NCBI GenBank assembly: GCA_030427595.1
Contig: JAUIBX010000003.1
Location: 1 to 61,966 of the forward strand
DNA: 61,966 nt
Source: Bacteriovoracia bacterium
GTDB lineage: Bacteria > Bdellovibrionota > Bacteriovoracia > Bacteriovoracales > Bacteriovoracaceae
Direction of reading: 5' to 3'
Every line of letters starts with the position of its first letter. Position 1 is the stretch's first letter. Positions 24,964-33,148 of this stretch are shown here, in pieces. The notes below the pieces were generated by a model. It had not been told where the DNA came from. It saw only the letters and a list, made by a program, of their open reading frames with translations, and searched no databases. The position numbers and the translations under genes are program-made.

Positions 24964-25932
24964 TTAGCTTTTTTTAGGGGTGGGGTTTAAGCCACTCTTT
25001 AGTTTTTCGAAGGTCTTTTGCAGCTGACTCTCTCGCCATTCTCTTTGCAGGTCCTTTCGCTCTTCATTGATAGAGAGCTTACGAACTTCTTCAAAGAAAG
25101 CTCCGCTCCAAATGTCCTGTCGCAGCTTTTCTATGGTTTCTTGGTACCCTTTGTCAAAGAGCTCTTTTGAGGCAAAGCGAGCACCAATTAACGCGTGGGG
25201 ACTAATAAGGTTAAAGAACTCACTTGGTCCTAACTCAATCATGGCGTTGGCAATGAGCTTCACTTCGTGCCATGCCTCTAAATACGCCAATTCACTAGGA
25301 ATATCATTTTTAACAAGAGTGTCGAAGCAGCTCTTTGCTGCGTAGGGTAATAGACCGCATAGTAGGGTCTGTTCACTAAGAAGGTCGGCACGGGTTTCTT
25401 GTTCAAAAGTTACTTCATAGGGACCCGCTGTTATTCCTAAATTCTTAGCTAGATGAAGAAGCTCTTTTTTGAAAAATTCTCTTTTTTCAGTTGTGACCTT
25501 ATCTGCACTGTAAACGGCACCAAGGCCAGCTCCCTGTTGGTAAGCACTTCTTAACTCACTTGCAATTGCCTTAGGAGCGAGTAGGAGGTGAGTCCACTGT
25601 GGGTAGGTCTGGTCGAGGCCATGCTCAACCATGCTGGCGCCGTGAGCGTAAATAATGACAGTGTCTTTGGGGATATTTCGTTGATTTTCCTTTAGAAAAT
25701 CAGCGTGTTGGTGATCAGGAATGAGAAGCAAAAGAAGACGGCTTTCTTGTAAGAGAGTGTTGAGTTCCCTACTCGCTTCAAAGGCCAGAGCTTCAGCACG
25801 AGACCAGGAAGGGGAATCCGGTCTGAGGTAACACCTAACTTGGTGGCCACTATCTCTTAAATTTTGGGCCCACGCCTGCCCTTGGGAGCCGAGTCCCACC
25901 AGGGTAATATTGTGCCAGGCGCCAGTTGCCAT
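24964..25932 (-). CDS. Divergent ketol-acid reductoisomerase (IlvC family), probable ketopantoate reductase
   Basis: This 322-residue IlvC-family protein has Rossmann motif GLGSQG at 13-18, the LIPDHQH strand and YAHG with H97. The catalytic residues of KARI all appear to be present: K121 (LAPK), D183 and E187 (DLLSE), E219 and E223 (LEAWHE), S244 (LISP). Surrounding sequence is clearly diverged from typical biosynthetic IlvC. It opens a panB-coaX-coaBC-panC operon with no ilvB, ilvN or ilvD and no panE. IlvC is known to reduce ketopantoate in enterobacteria and to be the only such enzyme in Corynebacterium. I infer that this copy is dedicated to pantoate formation. Confidence 0.82.
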   Translation of the reverse strand: MATGAWHNITLVGLGSQGQAWAQNLRDSGHQVRCYLRPDSPSWSRAEALAFEASRELNTLLQESRLLLLLIPDHQHADFLKENQRNIPKDTVIIYAHGASMVEHGLDQTYPQWTHLLLAPKAIASELRSAYQQGAGLGAVYSADKVTTEKREFFKKELLHLAKNLGITAGPYEVTFEQETRADLLSEQTLLCGLLPYAAKSCFDTLVKNDIPSELAYLEAWHEVKLIANAMIELGPSEFFNLISPHALIGARFASKELFDKGYQETIEKLRQDIWSGAFFEEVRKLSINEERKDLQREWRESQLQKTFEKLKSGLNPTPKKS

Positions 25933-26009
25933 GAACTTCTCCTTTTCATCAGGGCTTGTTAGTATGCGTTCTTATCACAATGCACAGGAGAGTGCGAGGA
26001 GACAGTTGC

Positions 26010-26834
26010 TTGCTGCTTGATAAAACCTTTTATTTTAATGAAAGAGGTGAACTCACATCTGTTGACCCGGGGCTTGCCTTTGGGAACTCTGCTTTTCTCT
26101 ATGCTCAAAGTATTTTTACGACCGCTGCCATTAGAGACCACTCACTATCTTTCTATTCACAACATATCGACCGCTTAAAAAGGGGCGTGAAGTGGTGTTT
26201 TGAAAAAGAGGTGAAGAGTGAGTTTATCGAGGATCTTATCCTAAGTTCTTATTCTTCATTAAAAAGTTGTAAAGAACTTGCAGGTTTTGGGGATTGGAAG
26301 TTTCGGCTTACCTTTATTCAGAGAGCTAATGGTGAGCTATTTCCACTTCTCGCTTTTAGTCCTTTTACTTTCTTAGAGACCAATGTTGAAAAAGTTAAAA
26401 TTGTCTCAGAAGTTTTTGGTAGTGATTTTAAAAAAGACAACATCAAAGTCGGTGATTACCGCACTTCAAAAATATATGAGCAAAGAGTGGGGGAAGCTCT
26501 TTTATTTTGCGATAAAGAAGGTTTCGTGACAGAGGGAAGTTACTCCAATCTTATTTTAAGAGCTAAAGGTGGAAAATGGGTGACGCCGAAACATGAATTT
26601 GTCCTAGAGGGAATTGCTCTTCAGCATGGCCTAGAGGGATTAGGTATCGAGCGGTGCGAGATTCATCAGTCAGAATTAGAGAAATATGAAGCAGCTTGGT
26701 TTATCAATGCCTTGAGGGGGCCACAAGCCATCTTGAGAATTGGTGATCATAGCTTTAAGAATTCGTTAAAGTTTCACGAAGAGATTAAAGAGGTTTTTAA
26801 TAAGAATCGTAAGGAAAAGGGGAGAGAATTATGA
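26010..26834 (+). CDS. Class IV PLP-dependent aminotransferase (BCAT/PabC type)
   Basis: The fold-type IV pattern is clear: DPGLAFGNSAFLYAQSIFTT, the likely PLP lysine in NIKVGDYRTSKIYEQ, then EALLFCDKEGFVTEGSYSNLIL and a C-terminal PKHEFVLEGIALQHGL. Members include branched-chain aminotransferase and aminodeoxychorismate lyase; I cannot choose by eye. I place the start at TTG 26010 (274 residues) because GAGGAG lies eight bases upstream at 25996-26001; longer in-frame starts at 25956 and 25980 lack a ribosome site. It is divergent from the pantothenate operon and could supply ketoisovalerate from valine. Confidence 0.75.
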   Translation: MLLDKTFYFNERGELTSVDPGLAFGNSAFLYAQSIFTTAAIRDHSLSFYSQHIDRLKRGVKWCFEKEVKSEFIEDLILSSYSSLKSCKELAGFGDWKFRLTFIQRANGELFPLLAFSPFTFLETNVEKVKIVSEVFGSDFKKDNIKVGDYRTSKIYEQRVGEALLFCDKEGFVTEGSYSNLILRAKGGKWVTPKHEFVLEGIALQHGLEGLGIERCEIHQSELEKYEAAWFINALRGPQAILRIGDHSFKNSLKFHEEIKEVFNKNRKEKGREL

Positions 26835-27055
26835 GTACCGGAAAGTCCCTAAAAGTGAAATGCCCGAAATGTAAAACTGAGTTTAATTACTATGACTCTG
26901 AACAGAGACCCTTTTGTTCTGAAAGGTGTAAACAAGTTGACCTTGGCCATTGGTTTACCGAAAATTACCGGGTTCCTTCAAGAGAGCAGTTGAGTGAAGA
27001 TGATCTAGACAAGGTTATATCAAAAATAAATCCAAGCGGGGAAAATGACCATTAA
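26831..27055 (+). CDS. yacG: YacG zinc-binding protein (DNA gyrase inhibitor family)
   Basis: This 74-residue protein has a four-cysteine zinc site, C11-P-x-C14 and C29-x3-C33, with the YacG signatures RPFCSERCKQVDLGHWFTENYRVP. E. coli YacG binds GyrB and blocks DNA binding. It overlaps the aminotransferase by four bases (ATGA) and the inositol-phosphatase-like gene by eleven, so all three are one transcript. The C terminus is short and charged. Confidence 0.88.
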   Translation: MSTGKSLKVKCPKCKTEFNYYDSEQRPFCSERCKQVDLGHWFTENYRVPSREQLSEDDLDKVISKINPSGENDH

Positions 27056-27905
27056 AAGCCCACTCACAAAGAAACAGCTTAAGGATATTGCTGATCATGT
27101 GGTGACGATCTCCTCGGCGGCTGGCCTAAAGCTGGTGCGCCGTCAGAAGAAGCTTCATCAATTGAAAATATCGACTAAAGAAGCCCAAGGGGTGGTATCT
27201 AACGCTGATATTGAAGCCGAAAACTATCTCATAAATCACTTAAGACCTTTGGTTAAAGGAGCCGAGTTTCTTGCCGAAGAAAGCGCCTTTAAGGCTTATG
27301 GAGGACGTTCAGCCGCTTATAAGAAGTACAAGGAAAAGGACTTTGTCTGGATTATTGATCCGCTTGATGGCACGACCAACTATCTCAATAAGATGGATTA
27401 CTTTGGTGTCTGTATCTGCCTTGCCTATAAAGGCCAGCCTCTCATTGGAGTGGTTCATAGACCACCTACTCATGAGACTTATTGTGCTATTTTTGACCAG
27501 GGCAGTTTCCTTATCGATGCCCACGGCAAAAGAAAGAAACTTACTTTACCTAAGGAGAGAAAACTTCTTAAAAATAGTCTTCTTGTGACAGGCTTTGCCT
27601 GTGAAAAAGGCGAGGTTTTTAATAGGGAATTTACTCTTTTTAAAAATATGATGAAAGAAGCTCGTGGGATTCGTCGTATGGGCAGTGCTGCTCTTGATAT
27701 TTGCATGGTTGCTCATGGGGTTTTTGATGCCTTTTGGGAAAGAGGTTTGTCTCCATGGGATGTGGCCGCAGCGGCCCTCATTTTAAAAGAAGCAGGGGGA
27801 AATGTAACAGACTACAACGGTCGGAAGTTCAACCCCTTTCAAGATACGATCGTTGGGTCTCGCAGCTCTCTTCATACCCAAGTTTTAAAAGTTCTTAAAA
27901 GCTGA
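27045..27905 (+). CDS. Inositol monophosphatase-family phosphatase
   Basis: The 286-residue enzyme carries the Li+-sensitive Mg-phosphatase motifs: ESAF for the first metal ligand, WIIDPLDGTTNYL for the central motif and SPWDVAAAALILKEAGG near the C terminus. SuhB, HisN-type histidinol phosphatases and CysQ share these, and the substrate is not decided by sequence. An N-terminal extension of about 15 residues and a basic insert after residue 85 (GGRSAAYKKYKEKD) are unusual. It overlaps yacG by eleven bases. Confidence 0.85.
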   Translation: MTIKSPLTKKQLKDIADHVVTISSAAGLKLVRRQKKLHQLKISTKEAQGVVSNADIEAENYLINHLRPLVKGAEFLAEESAFKAYGGRSAAYKKYKEKDFVWIIDPLDGTTNYLNKMDYFGVCICLAYKGQPLIGVVHRPPTHETYCAIFDQGSFLIDAHGKRKKLTLPKERKLLKNSLLVTGFACEKGEVFNREFTLFKNMMKEARGIRRMGSAALDICMVAHGVFDAFWERGLSPWDVAAAALILKEAGGNVTDYNGRKFNPFQDTIVGSRSSLHTQVLKVLKS

Positions 27906-27933
27906 TCGAATCAAACGGGTTTTCCCTTCTGCG

Positions 27934-27963
27934 TTGACACGAATTCAGGCTAACCACTATAAT
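27934..27963 (+). promoter_or_regulatory. Near-consensus sigma-70 promoter
   Basis: Perfect TTGACA (27934-27939) and perfect TATAAT (27958-27963) are separated by 18 bases. It is the best promoter in the window and drives the coiled-coil/HEAT gene pair, leaving a leader of about 53 bases. Confidence 0.85.
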
Positions 27964-28022
27964 TTTAAGGAGATACATAGGCTATAAAGATTGGCCTTGC
28001 CCATGACTCCAAGGATGGAATA

Positions 28023-28985
28023 GTGAAAGATATCACTTACATGATCGCTGAGACAATCAACTCAACTTCGATAATGGTAGTGCTCTCAGTTTTAGTTCTT
28101 ATACTGACAGCAATCATTGCTTATTGGCTCTACAACAAAAGAAAGTTTAATCAGCTTACTCATCAAATTCCAGCATCGGTTGTTAAAAATTATCTTGATA
28201 GCATCATCGCAAACTCGACGGCCTTAAAGTCTTCACTCTTTAGAGGCGGTGGTCTTGAACTAGGTGAAGGCATTCCTTCAATTATTCCAACTTCGGATTT
28301 GCCCTCAGGTGGTGTTGCGGTGGCGAGTGATCAATCAGAAGAGATCGCTCAGAAGAATGCAGAAATAGCGAATCTTAAATCTCTTCTTGGTCAGAAAGAT
28401 GCCACAATTGCTGAGCTTGAAAAAATGTTAGAAGCAGCTCGCACAAGTAATGGTGGTGGTATCTCTGAAGAAGAGGCCAATATCATGAGAGGTGAAATAG
28501 ATTCTCTTAAGAAGCAACTCGAAGAAGCCAACACTGCCCTTGAGGCCGCCAAAGCTGCTGGAGGTGGTGGAGCCAGTTCTGAGGATCTTGATAAGGCGAT
28601 TGCTGAAAGAGATGAACTTAAGGAAAGACTCATTGAATACGAGATCATTGAAGAAGATCTCGCCAACCTCAAAAAGTTTCAACAAGAAAACGAGCAACTT
28701 AAGAAAACAATTGAAGAGCTTAAAGGGGGAGCTCCTGTTGCTGAGGAAGAGCTCGCGGCTGAGGCTCCTGCTCCAGATCCTGAGCCACCAGCTGCAGAGG
28801 AAGCCCCTGCTGAAGAAGAACCCGCACCAGAGCCACCGCCAGAAGCAACAGCTGAAGAAAATCCAGCTGCTGATGACTCCGCAACTGAAGCTGCAGCGGA
28901 AGAGAAACCTGATGTACCTACCAATGAAGGGGATCAAAAATCTGCTGATGAGCTTTTGAGTGAATTTGAAAAAATGCTAGGCTAG
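28023..28985 (+). CDS. Membrane-anchored coiled-coil protein with Ala/Pro/Glu-rich tail
   Basis: The 320-residue product has one N-terminal membrane helix (about 16-37), a short soluble part (KFNQLTHQIPASVVKNYLDSII), a coiled coil from about 105 to 240 interrupted by Gly-rich hinges (NGGGIS, AGGGGAS), then a low-complexity acidic tail of Ala, Pro and Glu (about 245-300), ending in a helix (SADELLSEFEKMLG). It probably faces the cytoplasm with the coil as a scaffold. GTG start at 28023 with AAGGA upstream. A near-consensus promoter precedes it, so it is likely abundant. No family recognised. Confidence 0.7.
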   Translation: MKDITYMIAETINSTSIMVVLSVLVLILTAIIAYWLYNKRKFNQLTHQIPASVVKNYLDSIIANSTALKSSLFRGGGLELGEGIPSIIPTSDLPSGGVAVASDQSEEIAQKNAEIANLKSLLGQKDATIAELEKMLEAARTSNGGGISEEEANIMRGEIDSLKKQLEEANTALEAAKAAGGGGASSEDLDKAIAERDELKERLIEYEIIEEDLANLKKFQQENEQLKKTIEELKGGAPVAEEELAAEAPAPDPEPPAAEEAPAEEEPAPEPPPEATAEENPAADDSATEAAAEEKPDVPTNEGDQKSADELLSEFEKMLG

Positions 28986-29015
28986 TCACGGCCTTTATTC
29001 CAAGGATGGAAGTTT

Positions 29016-29810
29016 ATGTTTAAGCGAAGCCTTATTGCCTTTATGGCAGTCTCCTTATTTTCTTTAAATTTATTGGCAAGTCCTCAAAAGTCTTTCAAAG
29101 GCTCAAAGGTTGTTAAAACTGGTGAAAGTAGGGACATCGTAAAGAAGATGCTCTTGGCCGAGTTTAAAAAGAACCTTTCCTCTGCAGAGGTCGTTAAGCT
29201 TAAAAGACAAACTTTAACTTATTCCGGCAAAGCGATTCCCGCCCTCATTCAAGTTATGAAATCTGACACCTATCCAGACAAGAATAGATGGGTTGCCACT
29301 TTTCTGGTGGGGAGAATTATGGGGAAGAAGAGTTCTCCCTTCTTGGCTAAATTTCTCAAACACCCGAATTGGGTTATGAGAATGGCCTCTCTCAAAACTC
29401 TTCTAGCTTTAAAAGAAAAGAATTTAGGTTCGGCTTATGCGAGGGCATTAAAAGACCGCAGCTTCATTGTGAGAAAGCAAGCCCTTCAAAATATTCGTAA
29501 ACTTGAGCTAAAGGATAAGGCCGCTCATGTATGGGGCATGCTCTATGATAAGCGTAATTACTACAACCCTAAAGACGGTCAAAAGAAGAGAACAAATCTC
29601 ATTAGGGAAGCGATTAAAACGGTGGGGGACCTTAAGTTTGAAAAGGCAACTCAACCTCTCCTAAGTATGGCCCAAAAAGATAAGTATAAAGATGTTTTTG
29701 AAGAAATTGATTACTCACTCTCTAAAATCACAGGTAAGAAATCACCTGAAGATACTCGACTTAAAAAACGTTTCTGGAAGAAGATCGCGATAAGTTACAA
29801 GACCATCTAG
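29016..29810 (+). CDS. Exported HEAT-repeat protein
   Basis: This 264-residue protein has a signal peptide (MFKRSLIAFMAVSLFSLNLLAS) followed by HEAT-like helical pairs, for example WVMRMASLKTLLALKEKNLGSAYARALKDRSFIVRKQALQNI at about 120-160, with the recurring 'vR..Al..l' core. The protein is strongly basic. It lies 30 bases after the coiled-coil gene and probably shares its promoter. HEAT repeats bind protein partners; a periplasmic scaffold is the simplest guess. The end overlaps the convergent lipoprotein gene by four bases. Confidence 0.65.
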   Translation: MFKRSLIAFMAVSLFSLNLLASPQKSFKGSKVVKTGESRDIVKKMLLAEFKKNLSSAEVVKLKRQTLTYSGKAIPALIQVMKSDTYPDKNRWVATFLVGRIMGKKSSPFLAKFLKHPNWVMRMASLKTLLALKEKNLGSAYARALKDRSFIVRKQALQNIRKLELKDKAAHVWGMLYDKRNYYNPKDGQKKRTNLIREAIKTVGDLKFEKATQPLLSMAQKDKYKDVFEEIDYSLSKITGKKSPEDTRLKKRFWKKIAISYKTI

Positions 29811-30349
29811 AAGTTGGCTTCGAGCTCCTTGGCTTTCTGCTCTTCAATTTGCTTAAGCTTGGCCGCAATCTTGAGGTTGCGGTCGATTCGATAAAGAATA
29901 GTTTTCTCTAAAATGCCGTCTGTAGGAATGACTTTCCAGCCTTGGAGGAAGTCTTGTTCGATCATTTGCCTGCGATAAACAGTGACCTTGGTCACTTCCT
30001 TATTAGAACGAAAGCCTTTTACCACATTAACAATGAGTTTAAAGCGAGCTGCCTTAACAGCGTCAGATGAGCCAAAACTATCAGCAAAGTTCACTTCTAG
30101 GGTATTGTCTTGCCAGCGCGTCTTAATAACACCTGCCTCTTGATTGGTGAGCTCTAGGTTGTACTTTTTCATGACTTGAAGCACGGCCAACCAAGTCTGA
30201 TTGTAGTCAAAACGAAAGACTTTATTAGGAATTTCAAACTCTTCGGTGATGTAGCGAAATTGCTCATAGCTGCTACAGCTCGTTCCTACGAGGAGGAAAA
30301 TTAATGCTGCGCTGGTTAATAGCGGGCGAAAGATCACTCTAAAATTCAC
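29807..30349 (-). CDS. Lipoprotein, helix-grip-like domain
   Basis: The 180-residue protein has a lipoprotein signal ending LLVGTSC with the acylated Cys at 25. The mature part includes FDYNQTWLAVLQVMKKYNLELTNQEAGVIKTRW, a pattern resembling the helix-grip folds of BamC-type outer-membrane lipoproteins ('...aw.aal..l...g..v...d...G.i.t.w'). That similarity is weak and by eye. It ends with a charged helix. It is alone on its strand; kdsD diverges from it after about 90 bases. Confidence 0.5.
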   Translation of the reverse strand: MNFRVIFRPLLTSAALIFLLVGTSCSSYEQFRYITEEFEIPNKVFRFDYNQTWLAVLQVMKKYNLELTNQEAGVIKTRWQDNTLEVNFADSFGSSDAVKAARFKLIVNVVKGFRSNKEVTKVTVYRRQMIEQDFLQGWKVIPTDGILEKTILYRIDRNLKIAAKLKQIEEQKAKELEANF

Positions 30350-30438
30350 TTTACTAAGTCCTAGTGCTAAAAAAGACTATAATAATACTAGTTTAACCCG
30401 AGCTGGTTCACCTGCAAAATTTTCTTGGAGTTTAGGAC

Positions 30439-31416
30439 ATGGAATTTGTTGATATTTTGGCCAATGTTTTAAGTACAGAAGCCTATGCCCTTAATGAAGC
30501 TGCCAAGAGGCTCGATTCTAAGGTGGCCGATCAGTTGGTGGACCTCTTTCGTGACTTGGTTCAGGTGGAAGGTTCCCTCGTTTTTTGTGGGGTAGGAAAG
30601 TCAGGTTTAATAGGCCAAAAATTAGCAGCAACATTTACATCGCTGGGACTACCAAGTCATTTTCTTCACCCTACAGAGGCCCTTCACGGTGACCTCGGAA
30701 CCTTAAGGGAAAAAGATGCCTTGGTGCTCATCTCCTATTCAGGAAAATCAGAGGAGTTGGTTAAGTTGATACCCTACTTGGTTGTTCCAGAAGATAGAAG
30801 AATTGCTCTTGTTGGAGACATGACTTCTCCCATTGCGAAGGCATGCTCTTTGGTCTTTGATTGCCATGTTCATAAAGAGGCTTGCCTCAATAACCAAGCT
30901 CCAACAACTTCATCTACCCTTGCTCTGGCAACAGGTGATGCAATGGCCGTTCTCTATGAACATGTATCCGGGCTTTCTAAAGAAGGCTTTGCTCAGTTTC
31001 ATCCGGGAGGGAAGCTTGGCAAATCTCTAAGACTTAAAGTGAAAGACCTGATGATTCCAGTGGGAGAATGTGCTTCACTGAAAGAAGGGGATTCTTTTAA
31101 GACTGCCATTATGAAAATGAGTGAGTATCCACTGGGAGCCGCAGTTATTCTCGGCGAGGATCATAAGCTTAAGGGTCTTGTGGTTGAAGGAGATGTAAGG
31201 CGTCTGCTCTCTCAAGAGAGTTATGATTTAGAAGTGGATGCGATTAAGGTCGCCAATAAGTCACCCATTACAATCTGTCAGGAAGAACTGGCCAGTGTCG
31301 CCTTGAAGACTATGGAAGAACGTGAAAATCCCTTTTCCGTTTTACCTGTATTAGATGACAACAAATCTTTTGTTGGTCTTCTACGTTTACATGACCTTTT
31401 TAAAGAAGGCCTCTAA
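30439..31416 (+). CDS. kdsD: KdsD/KpsF-type D-arabinose 5-phosphate isomerase
   Basis: The enzyme converts ribulose 5-phosphate to arabinose 5-phosphate, the first step to Kdo. The 325-residue protein has a SIS domain (CGVGKSGLIGQKLAATF at about 54-70, HPTEALHGDLG, LISYSGKSEELV, and the APTTSSTLALATGDA motif) followed by two CBS domains from about 205. Order and length match KdsD/KpsF/GutQ. Kdo links the core sugars to lipid A, so it fits with the lpx genes at the left of the window. GGAG lies just before the ATG. Confidence 0.92.
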   Translation: MEFVDILANVLSTEAYALNEAAKRLDSKVADQLVDLFRDLVQVEGSLVFCGVGKSGLIGQKLAATFTSLGLPSHFLHPTEALHGDLGTLREKDALVLISYSGKSEELVKLIPYLVVPEDRRIALVGDMTSPIAKACSLVFDCHVHKEACLNNQAPTTSSTLALATGDAMAVLYEHVSGLSKEGFAQFHPGGKLGKSLRLKVKDLMIPVGECASLKEGDSFKTAIMKMSEYPLGAAVILGEDHKLKGLVVEGDVRRLLSQESYDLEVDAIKVANKSPITICQEELASVALKTMEERENPFSVLPVLDDNKSFVGLLRLHDLFKEGL

Positions 31417-31418
31417 AG

Positions 31419-33083
31419 CTAACTATCTTTAAGTTTTGAGAACTTTGTCTCATAAATTAGGGCGAGAAGAAAAAGAAAGGTGAAAATACCAAAGAGCGGG
31501 ATAAGGCCCCACCTTTGAAAGAAGGTCGCTTCTCTTTTTCCAAGTTCAAGATTGATATCTAAAACATCCTTTTTGAAAACACCTAAGCTTTTAGACTGGC
31601 TACCGTCTGGGTAGAGGACACTGGAGATTCCAGTATTGGTCATTCTCACAATAGGAATTTGAAATTCAAGAGCACGCCAAAAAGCGAGGTATTGATGTTG
31701 GTAGGGCTCACTTGTATCGCCGTACCAGCTGTCATTGGTGAGGTTAATGATAAAGTCCGCTTGGTTATTGGCGCTATTAGGGGTGCTATTCAGGTATTTT
31801 CTTATAAATCCAGAAAAGAGAATTTCATAACAGATGGCAGAAATAAAAGTTTGGCCACCATCGAGTTTAAAAAGAGTATAGTTTTGCCCCTTAGCAAAGA
31901 AGGCCATGTTCTTTATGACCTTGGCAAGAAGGGGATTTAGAGGCCCAAAGGGCAGACTCTCTCCAAAAGGAATGAGAAGCATCTTGTGGTAAACATCATT
32001 AACTTTTCCCATTCTGTTAATGAGAAAGCCAGCATTGTACTCTGTTTCAAAGAAGTTCTTATTTTCTGAGCCCGATTTATCGTAACCACCAAAGAAGACC
32101 TGGGCACCACTTTTCTCAATAGATTTTCGAACAACACTTGGAATGAAGGCGGGACTGACTCTCATCATTGAGGTGTTTAAAAGTTGAGGATAGGCAGTCT
32201 CTGGCCAAATAATGAGGTCAAGCTTCTCTCCCGGAAATTTCTTACTCTCTAGAGTGCTCATCTCGTAATAGCGTTTATAAATTTCTCTCATAGAGGAGAC
32301 GCCACCAGACTCTGAGTCAAGCTTCATAAAGTTGCCGATATTGGCCTGAACTAACCTCAGCTTAAGGTCTTTGCCTTCATCTCGTGGGAAGGGATTTCTC
32401 TCTAGAGGTAGGAGAAGATTGATCACAAGCACGATAATAAAAATGATGGGGCCAAAGAAGTCGAATTTTTGCTGACGCCAAAGACTAACAAGGCTGAGGA
32501 TTAAAGCATAGGAGGCAAAGCTCATGAGAGGGGCTCCAAACAAGGGAGCAAGTCCGAGGCGCGGTGCCAATTGCAACCATGTATGACCAATGTGGGCCGG
32601 AAACTGTTGGGGAATGAGGTTTTCGAGAACCACCAAGATGAGTGCAAAGATGAGGTTGCGAGTTGAAGCTCCGCCAGCAAGGGAACTCTTCTTTATGTTG
32701 AGCTTCTTCCAGGCAAAGAGAAGTAGGATAAAAGCAAGATACTGAGGAACGATAATAAGGGAAAAGAAGGCCCCTAAGAGAGTATTAAAAGGGATGGGGA
32801 TGGAGCCAAATTCTTTTAGGGTATAAGGAATCCAATAGTACCCAACTAGACAGTAACCTAACGAAAATAAAAGAAGAGAAAGGATCTGTGTCTTTAAGTT
32901 TAAGTTCTTCTCACTACTTCCATAAGGCAGGTCGAGGGCCTGTAAGAAGAGAAAGAGGCCCAGAAAACTAAAACCCATGAAGTGGGGCAGTCCCTTTATG
33001 GGAAAACCTAATGGGTAGAGCAAACCTCCCACGAAGGGGAAGAGGCGCAAAAGAACCCAAGGTTTAAAGGTAAATGAATTCAT
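31419..33083 (-). CDS. lnt: Lnt, apolipoprotein N-acyltransferase
   Basis: Lnt adds the third acyl chain to lipoproteins in the inner membrane. The 554-residue protein has about seven N-terminal membrane segments to residue 225 and a periplasmic nitrilase domain with the catalytic triad E295 (IIWPETAYP), K367 (YHKMLLIPFGE) and C418 (SAICYE), and a C-terminal membrane helix near 530. It complements the LolC/D pair at the left end of the window, because triacylation is usually needed for Lol release. It ends two bases from convergent kdsD. Confidence 0.93.
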   Translation of the reverse strand: MNSFTFKPWVLLRLFPFVGGLLYPLGFPIKGLPHFMGFSFLGLFLFLQALDLPYGSSEKNLNLKTQILSLLLFSLGYCLVGYYWIPYTLKEFGSIPIPFNTLLGAFFSLIIVPQYLAFILLLFAWKKLNIKKSSLAGGASTRNLIFALILVVLENLIPQQFPAHIGHTWLQLAPRLGLAPLFGAPLMSFASYALILSLVSLWRQQKFDFFGPIIFIIVLVINLLLPLERNPFPRDEGKDLKLRLVQANIGNFMKLDSESGGVSSMREIYKRYYEMSTLESKKFPGEKLDLIIWPETAYPQLLNTSMMRVSPAFIPSVVRKSIEKSGAQVFFGGYDKSGSENKNFFETEYNAGFLINRMGKVNDVYHKMLLIPFGESLPFGPLNPLLAKVIKNMAFFAKGQNYTLFKLDGGQTFISAICYEILFSGFIRKYLNSTPNSANNQADFIINLTNDSWYGDTSEPYQHQYLAFWRALEFQIPIVRMTNTGISSVLYPDGSQSKSLGVFKKDVLDINLELGKREATFFQRWGLIPLFGIFTFLFLLALIYETKFSKLKDS

Positions 33084-33148
33084 ATAGTTATAGTAACGAT
33101 AGGGTGCTCACATTGCCAATCTAAACTCATGAGGGCATCCTAGGCACT

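Noticed and set aside
28391-28937. Opposite-strand frames within the coiled-coil gene
   Set aside because: They are Ser/Phe-rich complements of the Ala/Pro/Glu repeat region and are not plausible proteins.
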